Source: Oxytricha trifallax
Taxonomy: Eukaryota > Ciliophora > Spirotrichea > Sporadotrichida > Oxytrichidae
Assembly (NCBI GenBank): GCA_000711775.1
Contig: ARYC01001526.1
Span: forward strand, 1 to 64,000
DNA length: 64,000 nucleotides
Direction of reading: 5' to 3'
Under the pieces are notes generated by a model. That model did no database searches. It saw nothing but the letters and a program-made list of their open reading frames with translations, and was not told the DNA's origin. The translations under genes were made by a program, and so were the position numbers. Positions 11,293 to 23,394 of the stretch are shown one piece after another; position 1 is the first letter of the stretch; the number at the start of each line of letters is the position of its first letter.

Positions 11293-12400
11293 ATGCGAAA
11301 TTAGGAGTCAGTCTTTGACAGTGAATATATTGATATATTTTTTAATTTACTACATGGATTTGTCTAACCCTAACAATTTTTTAATTACACTTCTTTTGCA
11401 AAGCTGCACCCCAAATATCTAGATGAAAAAAAAGTATATTTTGTTTGTGATATCTTATCAGTCCACAAATCTAATTCTCAAGGAAGAAATATGAAAGCAT
11501 CAATATTTAAAACACCAAAAACTCTTCAGTAGTTTTAATAGTGATTTCATTTATTGGGAATTTCTAAGGGGTTGAGGTTATTAATTAAATGCGAGGCGCA
11601 AACTACATGCTTTTTGATTCAATTCATGATCAAGAGTACACAGACTTAGTCCCCAAATTCTGCTAAGGATGCGATATATACAATGAATAAATAAAACTGT
11701 ACTTAGTTTCAAGTAAATTGTACTTTTACTAAAGTGTAGTCCTTCAATTGTACGCTCTCACTGCCTTCTTGCTCTATAATTAAAGCAATAATAATTGAGT
11801 TGCTAGTCTAAGAGAAGGACTAAATTTTAATAGTAAAATATATTAACTCATTAATGAAATCAATCTAGAGAGCCTAATATAACAATTTTATATATATTCA
11901 TATTGACGATGCTTGACTTACCTTCAACACTTTTATCAAGATATTTTGGTATAAAAGAGACATAGTAACATAGTAATAATTCATCATATGTTAAGGTTGA
12001 AACGAATGATGTTCTTGCAGATTCAGCAAGGATACTCATTAATATTTTCTTTTTTACCCTTGCTCTATTATGACAGAGTAGGATACTAAATTCTTAGAGC
12101 GACTTAGAAAGAAAAGTTAAACTATTCGTTGATAAACTCTCAATTCTTAAGATAAATTAAGCGAATGCAAGTTATGAAAGACTTCAAATAAAATCATTGT
12201 TTTACGTACCTAAATATCAAGCTGTTTAATGGCATTTAATTCTACTTGGCACAAAATGGCCATTTCAAGAAATTCCTGCTATATCACTTGATGCATGACC
12301 GACCAATAGAGACAATAGATTTTATTAAAAGTTCAGCTAAGAGAGTAGACTATAAGTTGGATTATAAATGTACAAAAGAAAGGAGAGACAATATTTATAA
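11293..12400 (+). pseudogene. TBE transposase, rearranged
   Basis: The N-terminus starts at ATG 11293 (MRNQESVFDSEYIDIFFNLL) and runs through NYTSFAKL to about 11405. It then jumps to a second-Asp-to-C-terminus segment (VYFVCDILSVHKSN at about 11430, then IFKTPKTLQQF), ending near 11680. From about 11740 the normal order resumes: the post-HTH region, a degraded first-Asp block (about 11905), VKLFVDKLSILKIN (about 12115) and VPKYQAVQWHLILLG (about 12215), ending near 12390. The copy therefore contains two versions of the second-Asp/C-terminal region. The catalytic Glu is lost in the later one. Confidence 0.75.
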
Positions 12401-12439
12401 ATAAGTATAAGATCAAGTAAATGAATATTTTAGACATTT

Positions 12440-13216
12440 TTAAAATTCTTTCGTTGACGCAGACTTCCCTTTCTTTTTTTCTTAATAGATCTTTCTTTCA
12501 CTCATGCTTCTTCTCATACTGCCTGCTCCATTTTCTATGCTATGTTCATCTAATTTAATGCTTGAACGTTGGAGCAAAGTTTCTTGCTAACTTAACATTT
12601 TTTTTATGACTTTCATTCTCTAAGAAGTTTGACCTGCTCCTTCATCAAGAAAATTGCAATGCCAGGTTTCTAAAAAGTAAAGCATTAAATCTCACTTTAA
12701 ATATATGGATTGCAGCTCTGATATAGAGGTTTCACTTATCTTGATTCCTTATTTGTTCTTGTCTTCAGGAGATATGCTGTACCTCTTTTTATGAGATTCT
12801 TGAATTATCTCTTTCAAAGTATTCGCCTTTTATAGAAGCAAGTATGCCAAAGAAATAGTTTCCATCAGTCAGTTTATTTGACAGCTGCTTCTTAGTTGGT
12901 AGGTATAGCGAAATCTCTGGGTCATTCATAGAGTCCTATTTAAATTAGTCACATAATTTCAGGAGAGTTTGAAACCTCTGCAATCTTATCATCTTAAGTT
13001 TTTAACGGTTTCTTTTCTTCGCAGAATATTTCTCTTAAAAATGATATTTTCATTCCCTTCATCGTTGATAGAAACAAACCAACTATAGCAAGAAAATTAT
13101 ATAGATGGTTATGTTTATCTTGCTGCACTTGGTAACAGTGCAATTTTCCTTACTTCTGAATCTTGAAAGCAACTCATGTGCTTACACTCTTTCATTGCAT
13201 CATTCATTGACTCCAT
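12440..13216 (-). pseudogene. TBE 22 kDa-class ORF, decayed
   Basis: Counterpart of the intact ORF at 60909-61699. The start ATG (rc of 13214-13216) gives MESMNDAMKECKHM, matching copy 1 (MESMNDAMKRIQSQ). Shifts and substitutions run throughout. It is convergent with the transposase and divergent from the kinase, as in copy 1. The function of this TBE protein is not known to me. Confidence 0.7.
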
Positions 13217-13759
13217 CTAGTTAAAAGATCTAAGAAATGATATTCAAATTTAACTTATTGGTTTCAATAATATATCTCAGGAAAAACTAACAATTAAATA
13301 TAGGCAAACTATAGGATGTCTACCTCTTAGAAGGATATGTACTAGATTATGAAATCTGGTCTCAAACTTAGGAGATTGATATTAGTTTTTATAGTTAAAG
13401 TTTCATATTTTAATTAATAATTGAGAACTTATTTAATTAGGTGCAGCTCTTAAAATGCTAGTAATAAATTAGGAGCTTTAATAAAAGCTAGTACTTAATT
13501 ATGACCACCCTAGTTTTAATCGAAAAGTCAAAAAAATACCTCCTAAATAAAAACATAATTAATTAGTGCACCTTCTAATCCAGTATGTGATATAATGAAT
13601 TTATTATTGATTTAAAAAATGGTTACATATTATACTATCTCTAAAGCTAATTCGTCTCTCGTCGCTCTCTTTCTTACTCTATTACAATAAAATATCTCCA
13701 AATAGGTTCTCTGTCTTTAATTTTTATTTATTGGCTCTATGTTAAAGAAGAAGTATTAT

Positions 13760-15140
13760 AATTTTAATTTCAAATTTAAATATTAGCGGTAACCTTTTTA
13801 GAAATCTAGCATCACTTCTATAAAAATAAATGAGATTTTCCTTAGGTAATACAAAGAAATGTGATAACTTTTAGCAAAAATACAGTCAAAGATCTTAAAG
13901 AGCTACCACTACAAATCTCTTTTATTAATGTAGAAATTAAGAATATCAAGTAATTGAAAGACAGGTGTGTTGGAGACAGAGAGGAGGAGAAAGTAATAAA
14001 TGAAATCTTCATTTAAGCTGAAGAAGAAGAAGTGTTAGAGAGATTTTGCTAATAAGTCTAGCTAGTACAGACATATGAAGGAGCATAGAGAAGCCAAGCC
14101 TAATGTACACTTAAAACATGATAAAATTGATGGAAAGTATGATTTATTTGAGTGACATAAGCAATACACTTAAACTAGAGATTTAATGAAGCATCTTTTA
14201 ATGCTTATAAGAAAGAAATAGAAGTTAGAAATTAAGAGAATAAAATTAAGCTTCTATCTAAAAGAAAATGAAGAGAATCTCTTCCACCTGTAGTACAAGA
14301 ACAGGCTAATGAAGCAGAATGTGTTATGAAGGCACGTTACTTCTTAGCAACTGAACTTACAAAAATTATGATGAAAATTCAATATAAAAAATTCCTGTAC
14401 TCACTTAATTGATTTAGGCACTTCCCTATAGACCTACTAGTTCTAGAGGACTCCTTTGATAAGAATGTCGTCAATGATCATTTATAGATTGAATTTTTAC
14501 TAATGAGCATCAAGTACTTACTCAATCAAAGTTCAAAGAGTGAGGATACTTAATATAACTAGATGATATTTTCCATGAGAGAGATCGTGTTACTTTTAGG
14601 CCCACACATCTCAATGAAATGCCTTTGGAGATTTTGATAGATGATCAAAGGAATCATAAGTAGCTTGCATTAAATAACTCGTAAACTCTACAAGGTGTAA
14701 AAAAGCAAAACAAATTAGGCTTTTTACCCAGAAATTGGTTCCTCAAAATATAATGATAAACCTTTTACCTGTAAGAGTGACAATAATATATTCCAACAGT
14801 GCTTTAAGAGTGGAGATATCAAAACTTGGAAGCGTTATGGGAATTCCGGGTACTACCCATAAAGAGAAGACTGGAGAGAGAGAGATAATCATTGAGATGT
14901 GTGGGTTCTGAGCAATAATAATAATAAAGTCCAATATGCTTCGCAATGATTACTACTCTATAAGATACAAAAAATGCAAAGCAAAGAATCAAATAATCAT
15001 AGACAAGACAAGGGTATCTCTATCAATAAAATAAATGGTTAGTAAATAATAATCAATCCAAGCACAAGAGCAGAATATAGAAAGAACAGATAGAGTGTAG
15101 TAGATGAGCAAAATAAAATTCAGACCCAACCTCACTTTCC
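13760..15140 (+). pseudogene. TBE zinc-finger/protein kinase ORF, decayed
   Basis: Homologous to the 58903-60345 kinase ORF. The first C2H2 finger is damaged: CQRDFANKSSQYRHMKEH keeps only one Cys. The linker KLKHDKIDGKY is conserved as LKHDKIDGKYD. Later blocks corresponding to the nucleotide fold and catalytic region are scrambled by shifts; the HRD-type loop is not intact. The C-terminal part keeps the AIIII..NDYYS block near 14910-14960. No function is expected. Confidence 0.7.
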
Positions 15141-15272
15141 AAAAGCTCATCTGAGTGATTAAGTTAATTACATTTACTTTTAATCTTACATTAAAAACTA
15201 ATACTACCCAACCCTATCAAATTATCTACAAATCAAAGCACTTATAACTACTGAAGGTGTTTTAGGGTTTTG

Positions 15273-15430
15273 ATTCTCAACAAGAACTCATTTTTATAAG
15301 TAAATTATTATTCTAATTCATTTTAATTCTACTATAGCTTTGATTTTGTTTTCTTTTTTAATGAATCACTTAAGTGGTTCTATACAAAAACAAGACAAAA
15401 CTTAACTTAGTAATTGGTCACTTATAAAAG
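15273..15430 (-). CDS. Unknown gene split by TBE copy 2, upstream part
   Basis: On the minus strand a TGA-free frame reads FCLVFVQNHLSDSLKKKTKS, then KLQQNQNELEQQFTYKNEFL, and reaches the TBE edge at 15275. With the 4.1 kb TBE removed, and within a one-base uncertainty at the target trinucleotide, it joins LPNSQGILLVLKG on the other side. TAA and TAG Gln codons are frequent. The upstream start was not located. Confidence 0.5.
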
Positions 15431-16743
15431 AACTACGAGAATTTGTAAATTAAATATAAATGTAAAATTAATGACAGGTTAATACTAAATCAAACTGATA
15501 ATTTTCATTAGCAAAATCCATTATATTTATAATAATTACCTTTAAACATAATCACTTCAACCTTAAATCCATAAAATAGATCATATTATTTTTCACTTAG
15601 CTAACAATATCGATCTTTAGAAAGTTTAATAATAGATATTAAAAGGGATAATAAGCAAATTAAATAATGGAAAATCTTTCAATTCTAAACATTCCAATAC
15701 AAATTTAAGAATAATTAAAGAAGAAAAACATAAAACTATTTATTGGCTAAATAATGTAAAAATTTATAAGTATAAAAATAATACAAGAATCTGAATAAAT
15801 TTATTAGAAAATCAATCAATTAATTAAAATATTCTAATAATAGCCCAAATTGCAATAAGAACAAATATAATAATTTAATCTTATTTATATTCAATATTTT
15901 TTGTAATATTATTATTACTATTTTTATTAGTAAAATGTTTAGTAAGAAATCGTAATTATGGTATAAATTCGGCATTAAACTCTCTATTATTTAATACTAT
16001 AAGCACATTTATATATATATAGTACTTGAACAGAAGTAATCTAAGGACTTGTTTAAAACAAGATAAGATAAATAGATTAGTGAATTAATTATCATTAAGG
16101 TCTCTAAGGACCCTCAATATGATCTTAGTTGGACCATAATTGTTCGGGGAAATCGAGTAAACAAAGTAGCTACACCTTGTTGTACTCGAACTTACATGTA
16201 TGACTCAGTATGAGACTTAGTGAAGAAAAGTAATATAAATATGCTTATATGAATATTAGCTTGCTTCATTTTAATATAGAAAGTATTTAAATTAGAAAAA
16301 AAACCTAAAAGAACTCAAAGCTAAAAATAGAATAAACACATCTTGAATAAAATTATAATATGGTTAGTTGTAAGAGTATTTGAAGTGTGTTTTTGTGATG
16401 ATTTTGTTTATGTATTCCAAATATTATCTCTCAACCTTTTACCTTTTTTTTAAATTATTTAAAGTTTTATAACCTAAATTAGTGAATATTTCTCAACTAT
16501 ATAGTTTCAAAGAATGCCATCTATTCTATTTGTTTAAATAAGGTAGGCATTTAGTAAATTAATGGCATATTAATCTTTTTAATGTATAATTAAATTTACT
16601 AAAATTACTTGCAATTTTCAAGCGACTTAATAAAGGATTCTATTTGAAATAACCAAGATGTCTAATTTATTTCTATAAGAAGCTAAACTAGGGAAGATAT
16701 GTGCAATGAAAAATTGCCTCTGCATTTTCAATAAATTATTTTA
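15431..16743. other. AT-rich spacer with a LINE 3'-end scrap
   Basis: At about 16090-16135, AAGGTCTCTAAGGACCCTCA matches the reverse complement of the LINE 3' block (GGGTCCTCAGAGACCTCAAT at about 43922-43941), so a short minus-strand LINE remnant is present. Nothing else recognised. Confidence 0.45.
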
Positions 16744-16751
16744 TATTATTT

Positions 16752-18268
16752 GTTCTGACCGAGGACCCCCCCTACCCTCCTCCTCCCCCATAAAAAAATA
16801 TGACCCTCCCCCTCCCCCCCTTTATGATAAAATTTTTCAAATTATATGAAAAACATATTCTTATGCTTTGAATCATGCTCTATCTAAAAGAAAATCTTGC
16901 CCTGCGGGCAGCTACTGTTATTTATTATTATTATTTGATAAGCTTCATTACGTCCGTCGAACTTTATTGATACATGCTTGTATAGGAAAATATTACAAAT
17001 GAATTTTATTTTTGAGTGTCATTAATTTTATTTTTATTATATCTATTAATATAAACGAACCCAAATTCTATTTAATAATTTTTTATATCTACAATCGTCT
17101 TTATTGGGCATAATACTTTAAAATAATATAATAAACATTTACACTTTTGTAAATATTTGTCTTATCATATCTTAATTAATTATGAAATCATTTTTAAATA
17201 GTTTAAGAGAAAATTTTTAATTAAATTATTTTATACAAGTTAGAATTTTTAATTCAATGAGTTCATTTTATATTTTAGTAAGATAGCTTAGCCATTTCAT
17301 TAACACACTATTAATTAAATTCATTTTTAATAATTTATATAAATTACTTCATTTTTAGGGTCCATACACAACTCATCTCATTAAAAATTATAATTCCTCT
17401 TTATCTTATCTTGGATAAAATCAGTTACAAATAATAACTCTAAATTTTAAAGATTAAATAATGCCTCAAACTTCTAGAAAAAATTAGCCTTATCTATTAA
17501 TCATTATTTGATACTTACACGTTTTTTTTTCCGGAAAATTTTTCTAAATAAACTTAATATGTTTTAAACAGGATTTAAAAACTTTATTTGGAAAGATAAT
17601 GAGAGATTTAATTGACTATTTTTTCAAACTGAACAAACTCTAATCTATAGAGCTACTATTGTTTGCTAAATCTCAATTCTATTATTTTTTTCTTGTGATA
17701 TTTTGAGAAATTGAACTTATAAAATTATCAATGAATTTGAAAAATAAAAATCTTTGATAAAAGGTATAATTATATTTATATTAAATTAAATAAAATAATT
17801 AGATATTGTTTAATTTTTTAATATATTATTTTCATAATTAATTAAGATATGATAAGACAAATATTTACAAAAGTGTAAATGTTTATTATATTATTTTAAA
17901 GTATTATGCCCAATAAAGACGATTGTAGATATAAAAAATTATTAAATAGAATTTGGGTTCGTTTATATTAATAGATATAATAAAAATTAAATTAATGACA
18001 CTCAAAAATAAAATTCATTTGTAATATTTTCCTATACAAGCATGTATCAAAAAAAGTCGACGGACGTAGTGAAGCTTATCAAATATAATAATAAATAACA
18101 GTAGCTGCCCGCAGGGCAAGATTTCTTTTTAGATAGATCATGATTCAAAGCATAAGAATATGTTTTTCATATAATTTGAAAAATTTTATTATAAAGGGGG
18201 GAGGGAGGGTCATATATTTTTCATTGGGGGGGGGAGGGGGGTAGGGGGGGGGTCTCGGTCAGAACAAT
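16752..18268. mobile_element. Long-TIR element with G/C-run ends (family GC-A)
   Basis: Left arm about 16752-17190 and right arm about 17828-18265 are near-perfect inverted repeats of about 440 bp. They start GTTCTGACCGAGGACCCCCC and contain a second C-rich run (16797-16820). The interior of about 640 bp is AT-rich with no recognised gene. TATTATTT flanks both sides (16744-16751 and 18269-18276), a possible 8 bp target duplication, though such a word is weak evidence in AT-rich DNA. Likely a non-autonomous DNA transposon. Confidence 0.75.
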
Positions 18269-18780
18269 TATTATTTTAAGATCATTAGTGATCACAGTGT
18301 AAAAATCTAAAAGTTTTATATTTCCTCTTCTTTAATGATCATTATTGTTTACAGTACTTACTATTTTTCTAGAGTATAAATGTTTAAAATATTCCCAATC
18401 TCCGTTAAATTTTTATAATTATACTTACCTTTTTGCTACAATTTATTTGATGAATGTCCAACCAACTATGCATTATGTAAAGTATTCTAGTTTTATGTAT
18501 TATAAAGACACTTCTTTTCTCATGAGGATTTTAGCTTGTTAACTATTTGCTTATAACTTAATTTATGTTACCAATTATAAGTGTGTATCAAATGACATAA
18601 AAGATGCAGCTGCATTTTTAAAACATTGTGAAAGTAAGTAGATCTCCATTCAAAGTATTTCAGTTGGAAATGCCTAGCTAGAAGAACAAATTCTAATTAG
18701 ATTTTTAGAAGTTAAGTACAATTAATTTGATGGTTTAAAATAAGTACAATCTTAATTAGAATGAGCTGGTTGTAGATATT

Positions 18781-18817
<37 letters not shown>

Positions 18818-20100
18818 ATTAATATAATAATAATACCCCCGATATATATTAATGTGAAATTAAATAAGGGATAAGCCCTTTTATATTATTTAAATATATC
18901 ATCTAAAAATTTGTTCAATTTTCATCATTATCATTTTAGGTTGATTTTAAATTTAATCAAACTGTTCAATAAGAAAAAATCTTCATTGCCTATGTGACTG
19001 AATCTATCTTAAATATACTCTCTCTCTGTAATAGAACTAAGTTTGTTCAACTATTTATTTCATCTCTGAGGCGTAGTCATAGTAGCTTCTCTCTTCTTGG
19101 ACTGTGAAGTATAGAGGTACTTAGAGTTCGTCTTAAATATCTTAGTCGGTGAGAAGAATTGTGAAGTTGTTTTCCATGCATTCTCTAGAGTCCTATATGG
19201 GACACCATATGTTATTAATCTTTAATTGTTCCATTGTTAATTTTATATTATATACTATCTTGAAGAGTCTCTTTAATATTATTTTTGAAAAAGGAGTATT
19301 GAGGATCTAAAATACTAGCGGACTTTATTTGATTATTATATAAATATCATTGTGTTTTTGAGATTTTAATGTCTCAGGGTTTTGTTAAAGAAGAAGTCCC
19401 CTTATGAAGGAGCTTGTATATGATATTAATTATTGTCTCCTTGTGAAATTGTGAGTTATTATTTTGAGCCTATACATTAAGGCTCTTATTATTATTAGGA
19501 GTGATTCCTTAATAGTGTTAAGTACTATATACTACTAATCGGATAAGAGAGGAGTGATTCACTTCATTTCTTAAGTCAACTCTTGGTGTTCATATTAAAT
19601 ATTGGGAGTGATTCCTAAATTAAGTTAGATTTGTCATGACGTATTTTTGAAAGGTAAGTTCTAGCAATTGCTTATGACGTATTTGGTACTAAATAGGAAG
19701 ATTAGGTTATAGTATTGAATAGAATAGGAAAGTCAGTTGTCGTGGATTTCACGCTTAAAATGGTTAATAGGATGTTCCTTTAAGAACTTAGCAAGTGTGT
19801 CTGACTTTTATACTGGTGAAGTCTAAAGGATTCGATTGTCTGTTTGATAGTAATGTTAGAGAGAGTATGTGGTTAAATAAAGAGAGGAGGAGTAGGTAAA
19901 CTCCTTCTACTCTCGAATGAAGATGTGTGTTTGGCAGATGTTTCTCGTTCGTGTCAAGCACATTTGAGAGTATACATTTGTCAAATAAGAACAGAGAATG
20001 GATTTTAAAATAAGGAAACTGCTTTAAAACTCTAGATACAGTAGTTCTTGTAGTGTTAGTGTTCATAGTCTAGAAGTAAGACTATATTAGTTCCAGGTCC
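18781..20100 (-). mobile_element. LINE-type retrotransposon, 3' part (copy 2)
   Basis: The minus strand ends in an (ATT)n tail (18781-18833). It is preceded by a short GGGGG block and the family block AAAAGGGCTTATCCCTTA (about 18868-18886). Further upstream, coding-like pieces appear in shifted frames (KIFKTNSKYLYTSQSKKRE at about 19100-19150; YYDYASEMKQIVEQ at about 19040-19080). At 19788-20066 there is a 92-codon frame (NEKHLPNTHLHSRVEGVY). No RT motif is visible, so this may be the non-RT ORF or the RT tail. The 5' limit is uncertain. Confidence 0.55.
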
Positions 20101-20335
20101 TGAGAAATGGGTGCTCCTCGTATGCTACGGTAAAGAGCCATTATGAACCCTATTGACTAATAAGAGTCTATTTATACTCCATGAAAATGGCCATTCGTTG
20201 GAGTATATGGTTGTTTGTTCTTACTAAAGCTTACAAATAAATTGCACTTGGAGGGTATTTTTCGGACCTAGGGTATGGAAGATGGGAATACCCAGGACGG
20301 TTTATCTGGCTCCATCGTGTTACCGTAATTATTTT
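20101..20335. repeat. GC-richer patch, possible short interspersed repeat
   Basis: A less AT-rich stretch with AGGGTATGGAAGATGGGAAT ATCC-type blocks near 20270-20300 and CTGGCTCCATCGTGTTACC at about 20308-20326. No frame is convincing. The composition recalls the SINE-like islands at 6.2 and 30.2 kb, but I see no shared sequence beyond short words. Confidence 0.25.
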
Positions 20336-20373
20336 ATATAATATTAAAATTAATAAGAAGACTAAATAATTAG

Positions 20374-20511
20374 TCAATGTTAAAACTCTATAGAAACAGT
20401 TACACCTTCTTCATCATTATCAACATCAGCGTTACCATCATCATAGAAGTCTACATCAACTTAATCATTATTCTCCTCATCATTATCATCTTCTGCAATA
20501 GAAATCTTCAT
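20374..20511 (-). CDS. Very acidic coding segment, unknown
   Basis: A 46-codon frame on the minus strand, ATG (rc of 20509-20511) to TGA (rc of 20374-20376). It starts MKISIAEDDNDEENNDQVDV and continues with DFYDDGNADVDNDEEG, strongly acidic and clearly non-random. The upstream sequence (about 20512-20580) is open in a shifted frame (RSEVSVDK), so this is probably the C-terminal MDS or end of a longer protein. TAA is used as Gln twice. Confidence 0.55.
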
Positions 20512-20581
20512 ACTTCACTTGTCTACTGACACCTCTGATCTTATCAAGAAGAATCAATAAAAGAGTATATTTAGTTACAGG

Positions 20582-21879
20582 TATTTTAATTGAATGCACA
20601 CGCTCAACTTTAGTATGATTAATATAAATACCTATAAATAGATGAATTCACATTAAATTAAATTAATATGATGAAAAATCATATTGATTATTTGATGGAT
20701 TCTATACTGATGGTGAGGACGCAAATTCAATCATTAAAGAACATTATTCATGAGTATCAATCATGTTACTTGTAACAATAAATAAAATCCAATCAAAGCT
20801 GTTCTAATTTATAAATATATATTCTTCATGCTACAATTATAAATCCTTAGATCGATACATTAGGAATTATCTACATACTCCATATAATGGAATGCTTTTT
20901 GAGTTTTATTACAAGATTAAGCATACTAATTAAATAAAGTGCATACAAAAAGAATTATTAGTATCAATACAAAAGCTGATCCTTATGAGAATTGAAATCA
21001 CTTAGCATTCTTAAAGAGAAATATGATGGGACACTCGTAATTTACATACACTGACTATAATACCATTGATACCAATTTCAAGGAAAATTATAATCCAATT
21101 TATTAACTAAAATTCTCTTAAAGCACTTTTAAAGCTATCTATAGCATAATAATAAGATTATTTAAGCAATTAATTTTATTTTAGTCCAAAAGTCTAAAAT
21201 TTCAATTGACCAATATTTTAATTTAAACTTTTTATCTTTTAAAATGCATTAAATTTAATAAATTAATCAACTAAAACTTATAGAGCAAAAATAGGATAGA
21301 TGATTAATTTAAATAGAAAAATCAGTATTCAAGATACATTAGTGTCCAGTCTTGAGTTCTTAATGTCATTGAAGCCTAAAAAAAAAAATTATATTTAGTC
21401 ACAGATCTTTCTGGAGCCAAAATACTCGAGCAAGAGATACTGTAGTTGAAACCTCTCCTACTTCGGTCAAAAACACTGTCTTGCTGGATATCCATATAGC
21501 ATTGGAGATGCAATTATGTTTAGAAATTTGTATATATTTAGAGTTGTTTGATAAATTAAATTAGACTCAGTTTTACTTAATTAAAATCTGTTTAAAATTG
21601 ATTAAGACATGTATTAAAAAACTTCATGAATTAAACTTATTATTGAAAACTTAAAATAAATTGAATAGCTCTGTTTAATTTATAACATAACTCTAAATTT
21701 ATAAAAAACCTTTAAACATAATTACGTCTCTAATGCCAAATAGATCTTAATAAAGACAGTTTATAGCCCAAGTTGGAGAGACTTGTGCTCCAGCATCTCT
21801 AGCTTTAATATTTTATTTTAGGAAGATCAGTGACTAAAGATCATATTTTTCTAGGCTTCAAATGGCATTAAGAAAATAC
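20582..21879. other. AT-rich spacer
   Basis: No gene, RNA or repeat recognised up to the MITE at 21880. Confidence 0.35.
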
Positions 21880-22282
21880 TATTGTAGGAATACATTCAAA
21901 ATTGGAAAATTAATTTAATTCAAAATCTTGGCAGGTAAAATTGGCAAATTTAAACGATCTTGGGATCATTCTATGGAGAATTCAAAATTAGCTGGTCTTT
22001 ATTATTGGTGGTACTATTATATCGCATCCCTGGAGCGAGATAACTTGAGTTTAATGTGGAGGTATATTTTAATGATTTTAGACGCACTTAATTTAAGTGA
22101 GGTAATCTCGATTCAGGGATTAGATAAAATAGTACCGCGAATAACAAAGTCCAGCTAATTTTGAATTATCCATAGAATGAGCCCAAGCTCGTCTAAATTG
22201 GCCAACTTTAACTGCCAAGATTTGGAATTATTATAAATATGAATTAAATTAATTTTCCAATTTTGAATGTATTCCTTCAATA
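21880..22282. mobile_element. MITE, family TA-1 (copy a)
   Basis: A 403 bp element with terminal inverted repeats TATTGTAGGAATACATTCAA / TTGAATGTATTCCTTCAATA, a likely TA target duplication at its edges. An inner palindrome surrounds GAGCGAGATAACTTGAG. The same design recurs at 26195, 31263 and 34717. No coding capacity. TA duplication suggests mobilisation by a Tc1/mariner-type transposase. Confidence 0.8.
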
Positions 22283-22417
22283 ATGTATTTTTAATTTATA
22301 TCAATCATTTCTCTTATGTTGCCATATTGGCTTTAATTGATTTTAGAGCTATAAATAAACTCATATTATTGTATACTTTTCTTTAGGATTTAATTAAATT
22401 TCAAATTATTAAATTAA

Positions 22418-22640
22418 ATGGAAATATAATTTTAGGTTTAAAAAAGGTTCCTGATAAATGCGTCTTTTTGTACTGAATTAATCTATTTAAGCAGTAACAA
22501 CAACTAATACCTCAAAGAATGCCAAGTGATATCTTTGGAAGTTTGCCTACTAGATCGATCAGAAGCTAATTAGGATCATATTATTCTCTCTGAACTTTTT
22601 CTATAATACAGCGAGTTTAATCTATCTTAGTACCTGTATT
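22418..22640 (+). CDS. Unknown gene split by TBE copy 3, upstream part
   Basis: The ATG at 22418 opens MEIQFQVQKRFLINASFCTE, then LIYLSSNNNQYLKECQVISL, then EVCLLDRSEANQDHIILSEL, reaching the TBE edge with no TGA. TAA and TAG encode Gln repeatedly. Excising the TBE plus one ATT copy keeps the frame open into 25567 onward. The fold is unknown; Cys and hydrophobic residues are spread through it. Confidence 0.65.
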
Positions 22641-22746
22641 CAAAAGCCCAAAATTCCTTTAGTAGTTTGATTGAGTTTTTTATTGAAAATGGCATTCTTT
22701 ATTAGGGTTTTATAAGGGTTTAAATATTAGTAATTTAAACAAATAT

Positions 22747-22975
22747 ATGTGAGGTTTGGGGTAAGTTCATGACAGTGAGTATATAAATTTGCTGTTTAAG
22801 TTGCATTATGGTTGCGATGATTATAGCTAAATACTCAAACCCATACTAAAATATACATCTACATCAAGGCTGTTCCACAAATCTGCTGCTGTTAGGTCTC
22901 GCTGTCTATTAACATTGAATCTGAAGAGACCAGTAACTAAATTCTAAGCTTAAGAGACCATTAAAATTTTAGGAG
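22747..22975 (+). pseudogene. TBE transposase, N-terminal remnant
   Basis: Aligns with the first quarter of the transposase: ATG at 22747, then VHDSEYI, and the HTH-like region. Codon 2, Arg (CGA) in the other copies, is TGA here. The remnant ends at the deletion junction around 22975, so no catalytic residues remain. Confidence 0.75.
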
Positions 22976-22984
22976 CATCTTATT

Positions 22985-23394
22985 GACTTTCTTCAAGTAT
23001 TCTCCTTTTATACAAGCAATGATGTCAAAGAAATAATTTCTCTCAGGTTGTTTATTTTACAACTGCTTCTTAGTAGGCAGGTATTGCGAAACCTCTGTGT
23101 CATTAATTGAATTATCATAAAATTAGTTTCTAAAATTTCGGGATAGTTTGGAATCTCTACATCTTTAGTTTTCAATGCTTTCTTCTCTTCACAAATCATC
23201 GCCCTTAGTAATTAAAATTTTAGTGCCTTACATCGTCGCCAGAAATAAACCCACTATTAAAGATTAGTTATCACAGTTTTCTTACCTCGCTGCATGAGGT
23301 AGTTTGCAAATCCTAATTGCTTCTAATTCTTTGAGTCAATTCTTAAGCTTGTACTCTTTTCATTTCATCATTCATTGACTCCATCTTGTTTACA
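22985..23394 (-). pseudogene. TBE 22 kDa-class ORF, truncated
   Basis: The start ATG (rc of 23392-23394) gives MESMNDEMKRVQAQELTQ, close to the intact copy. A shift follows, then LMQRGKKTVITN and, near the end, IPNYPEILETNF and QLMTQRFRN, matching the middle of the intact ORF. The C-terminal third is lost at the internal deletion. Convergent with the transposase remnant. Confidence 0.7.

Larger units (their letters stand above)
11184..15272 (+). mobile_element. TBE transposon, decayed copy 2 (4089 bp)
   Basis: Both ends are recognisable. The left end is CAAAAGCAAAAGCCTCTTCAG (11184-11204) and the right end is GTGTTTTAGGGTTTTG (up to 15272). Flanks are GAA (11181-11183) and ATT (15273-15275). 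Gene order matches copy 1 reversed: transposase (+), 22 kDa ORF (-), zinc-finger kinase (+). All three genes have shifts and stops. The transposase region contains an extra partial transposase segment (see that entry). Confidence 0.9.

Noticed and set aside
11505..11560. A second TBE left end inside TBE copy 2 (AACACCAAAAACTCTTCAG)
   Set aside because: The sequence aligns residue by residue with the transposase C-terminus (IFKTPKTLQQF against VFNVPYSPQFN), so the resemblance to a TBE end is chance.
18781..18833. CRISPR-like or functional array from ATT repeats
   Set aside because: A simple trinucleotide run with no spacers; it is the tail of a minus-strand LINE.
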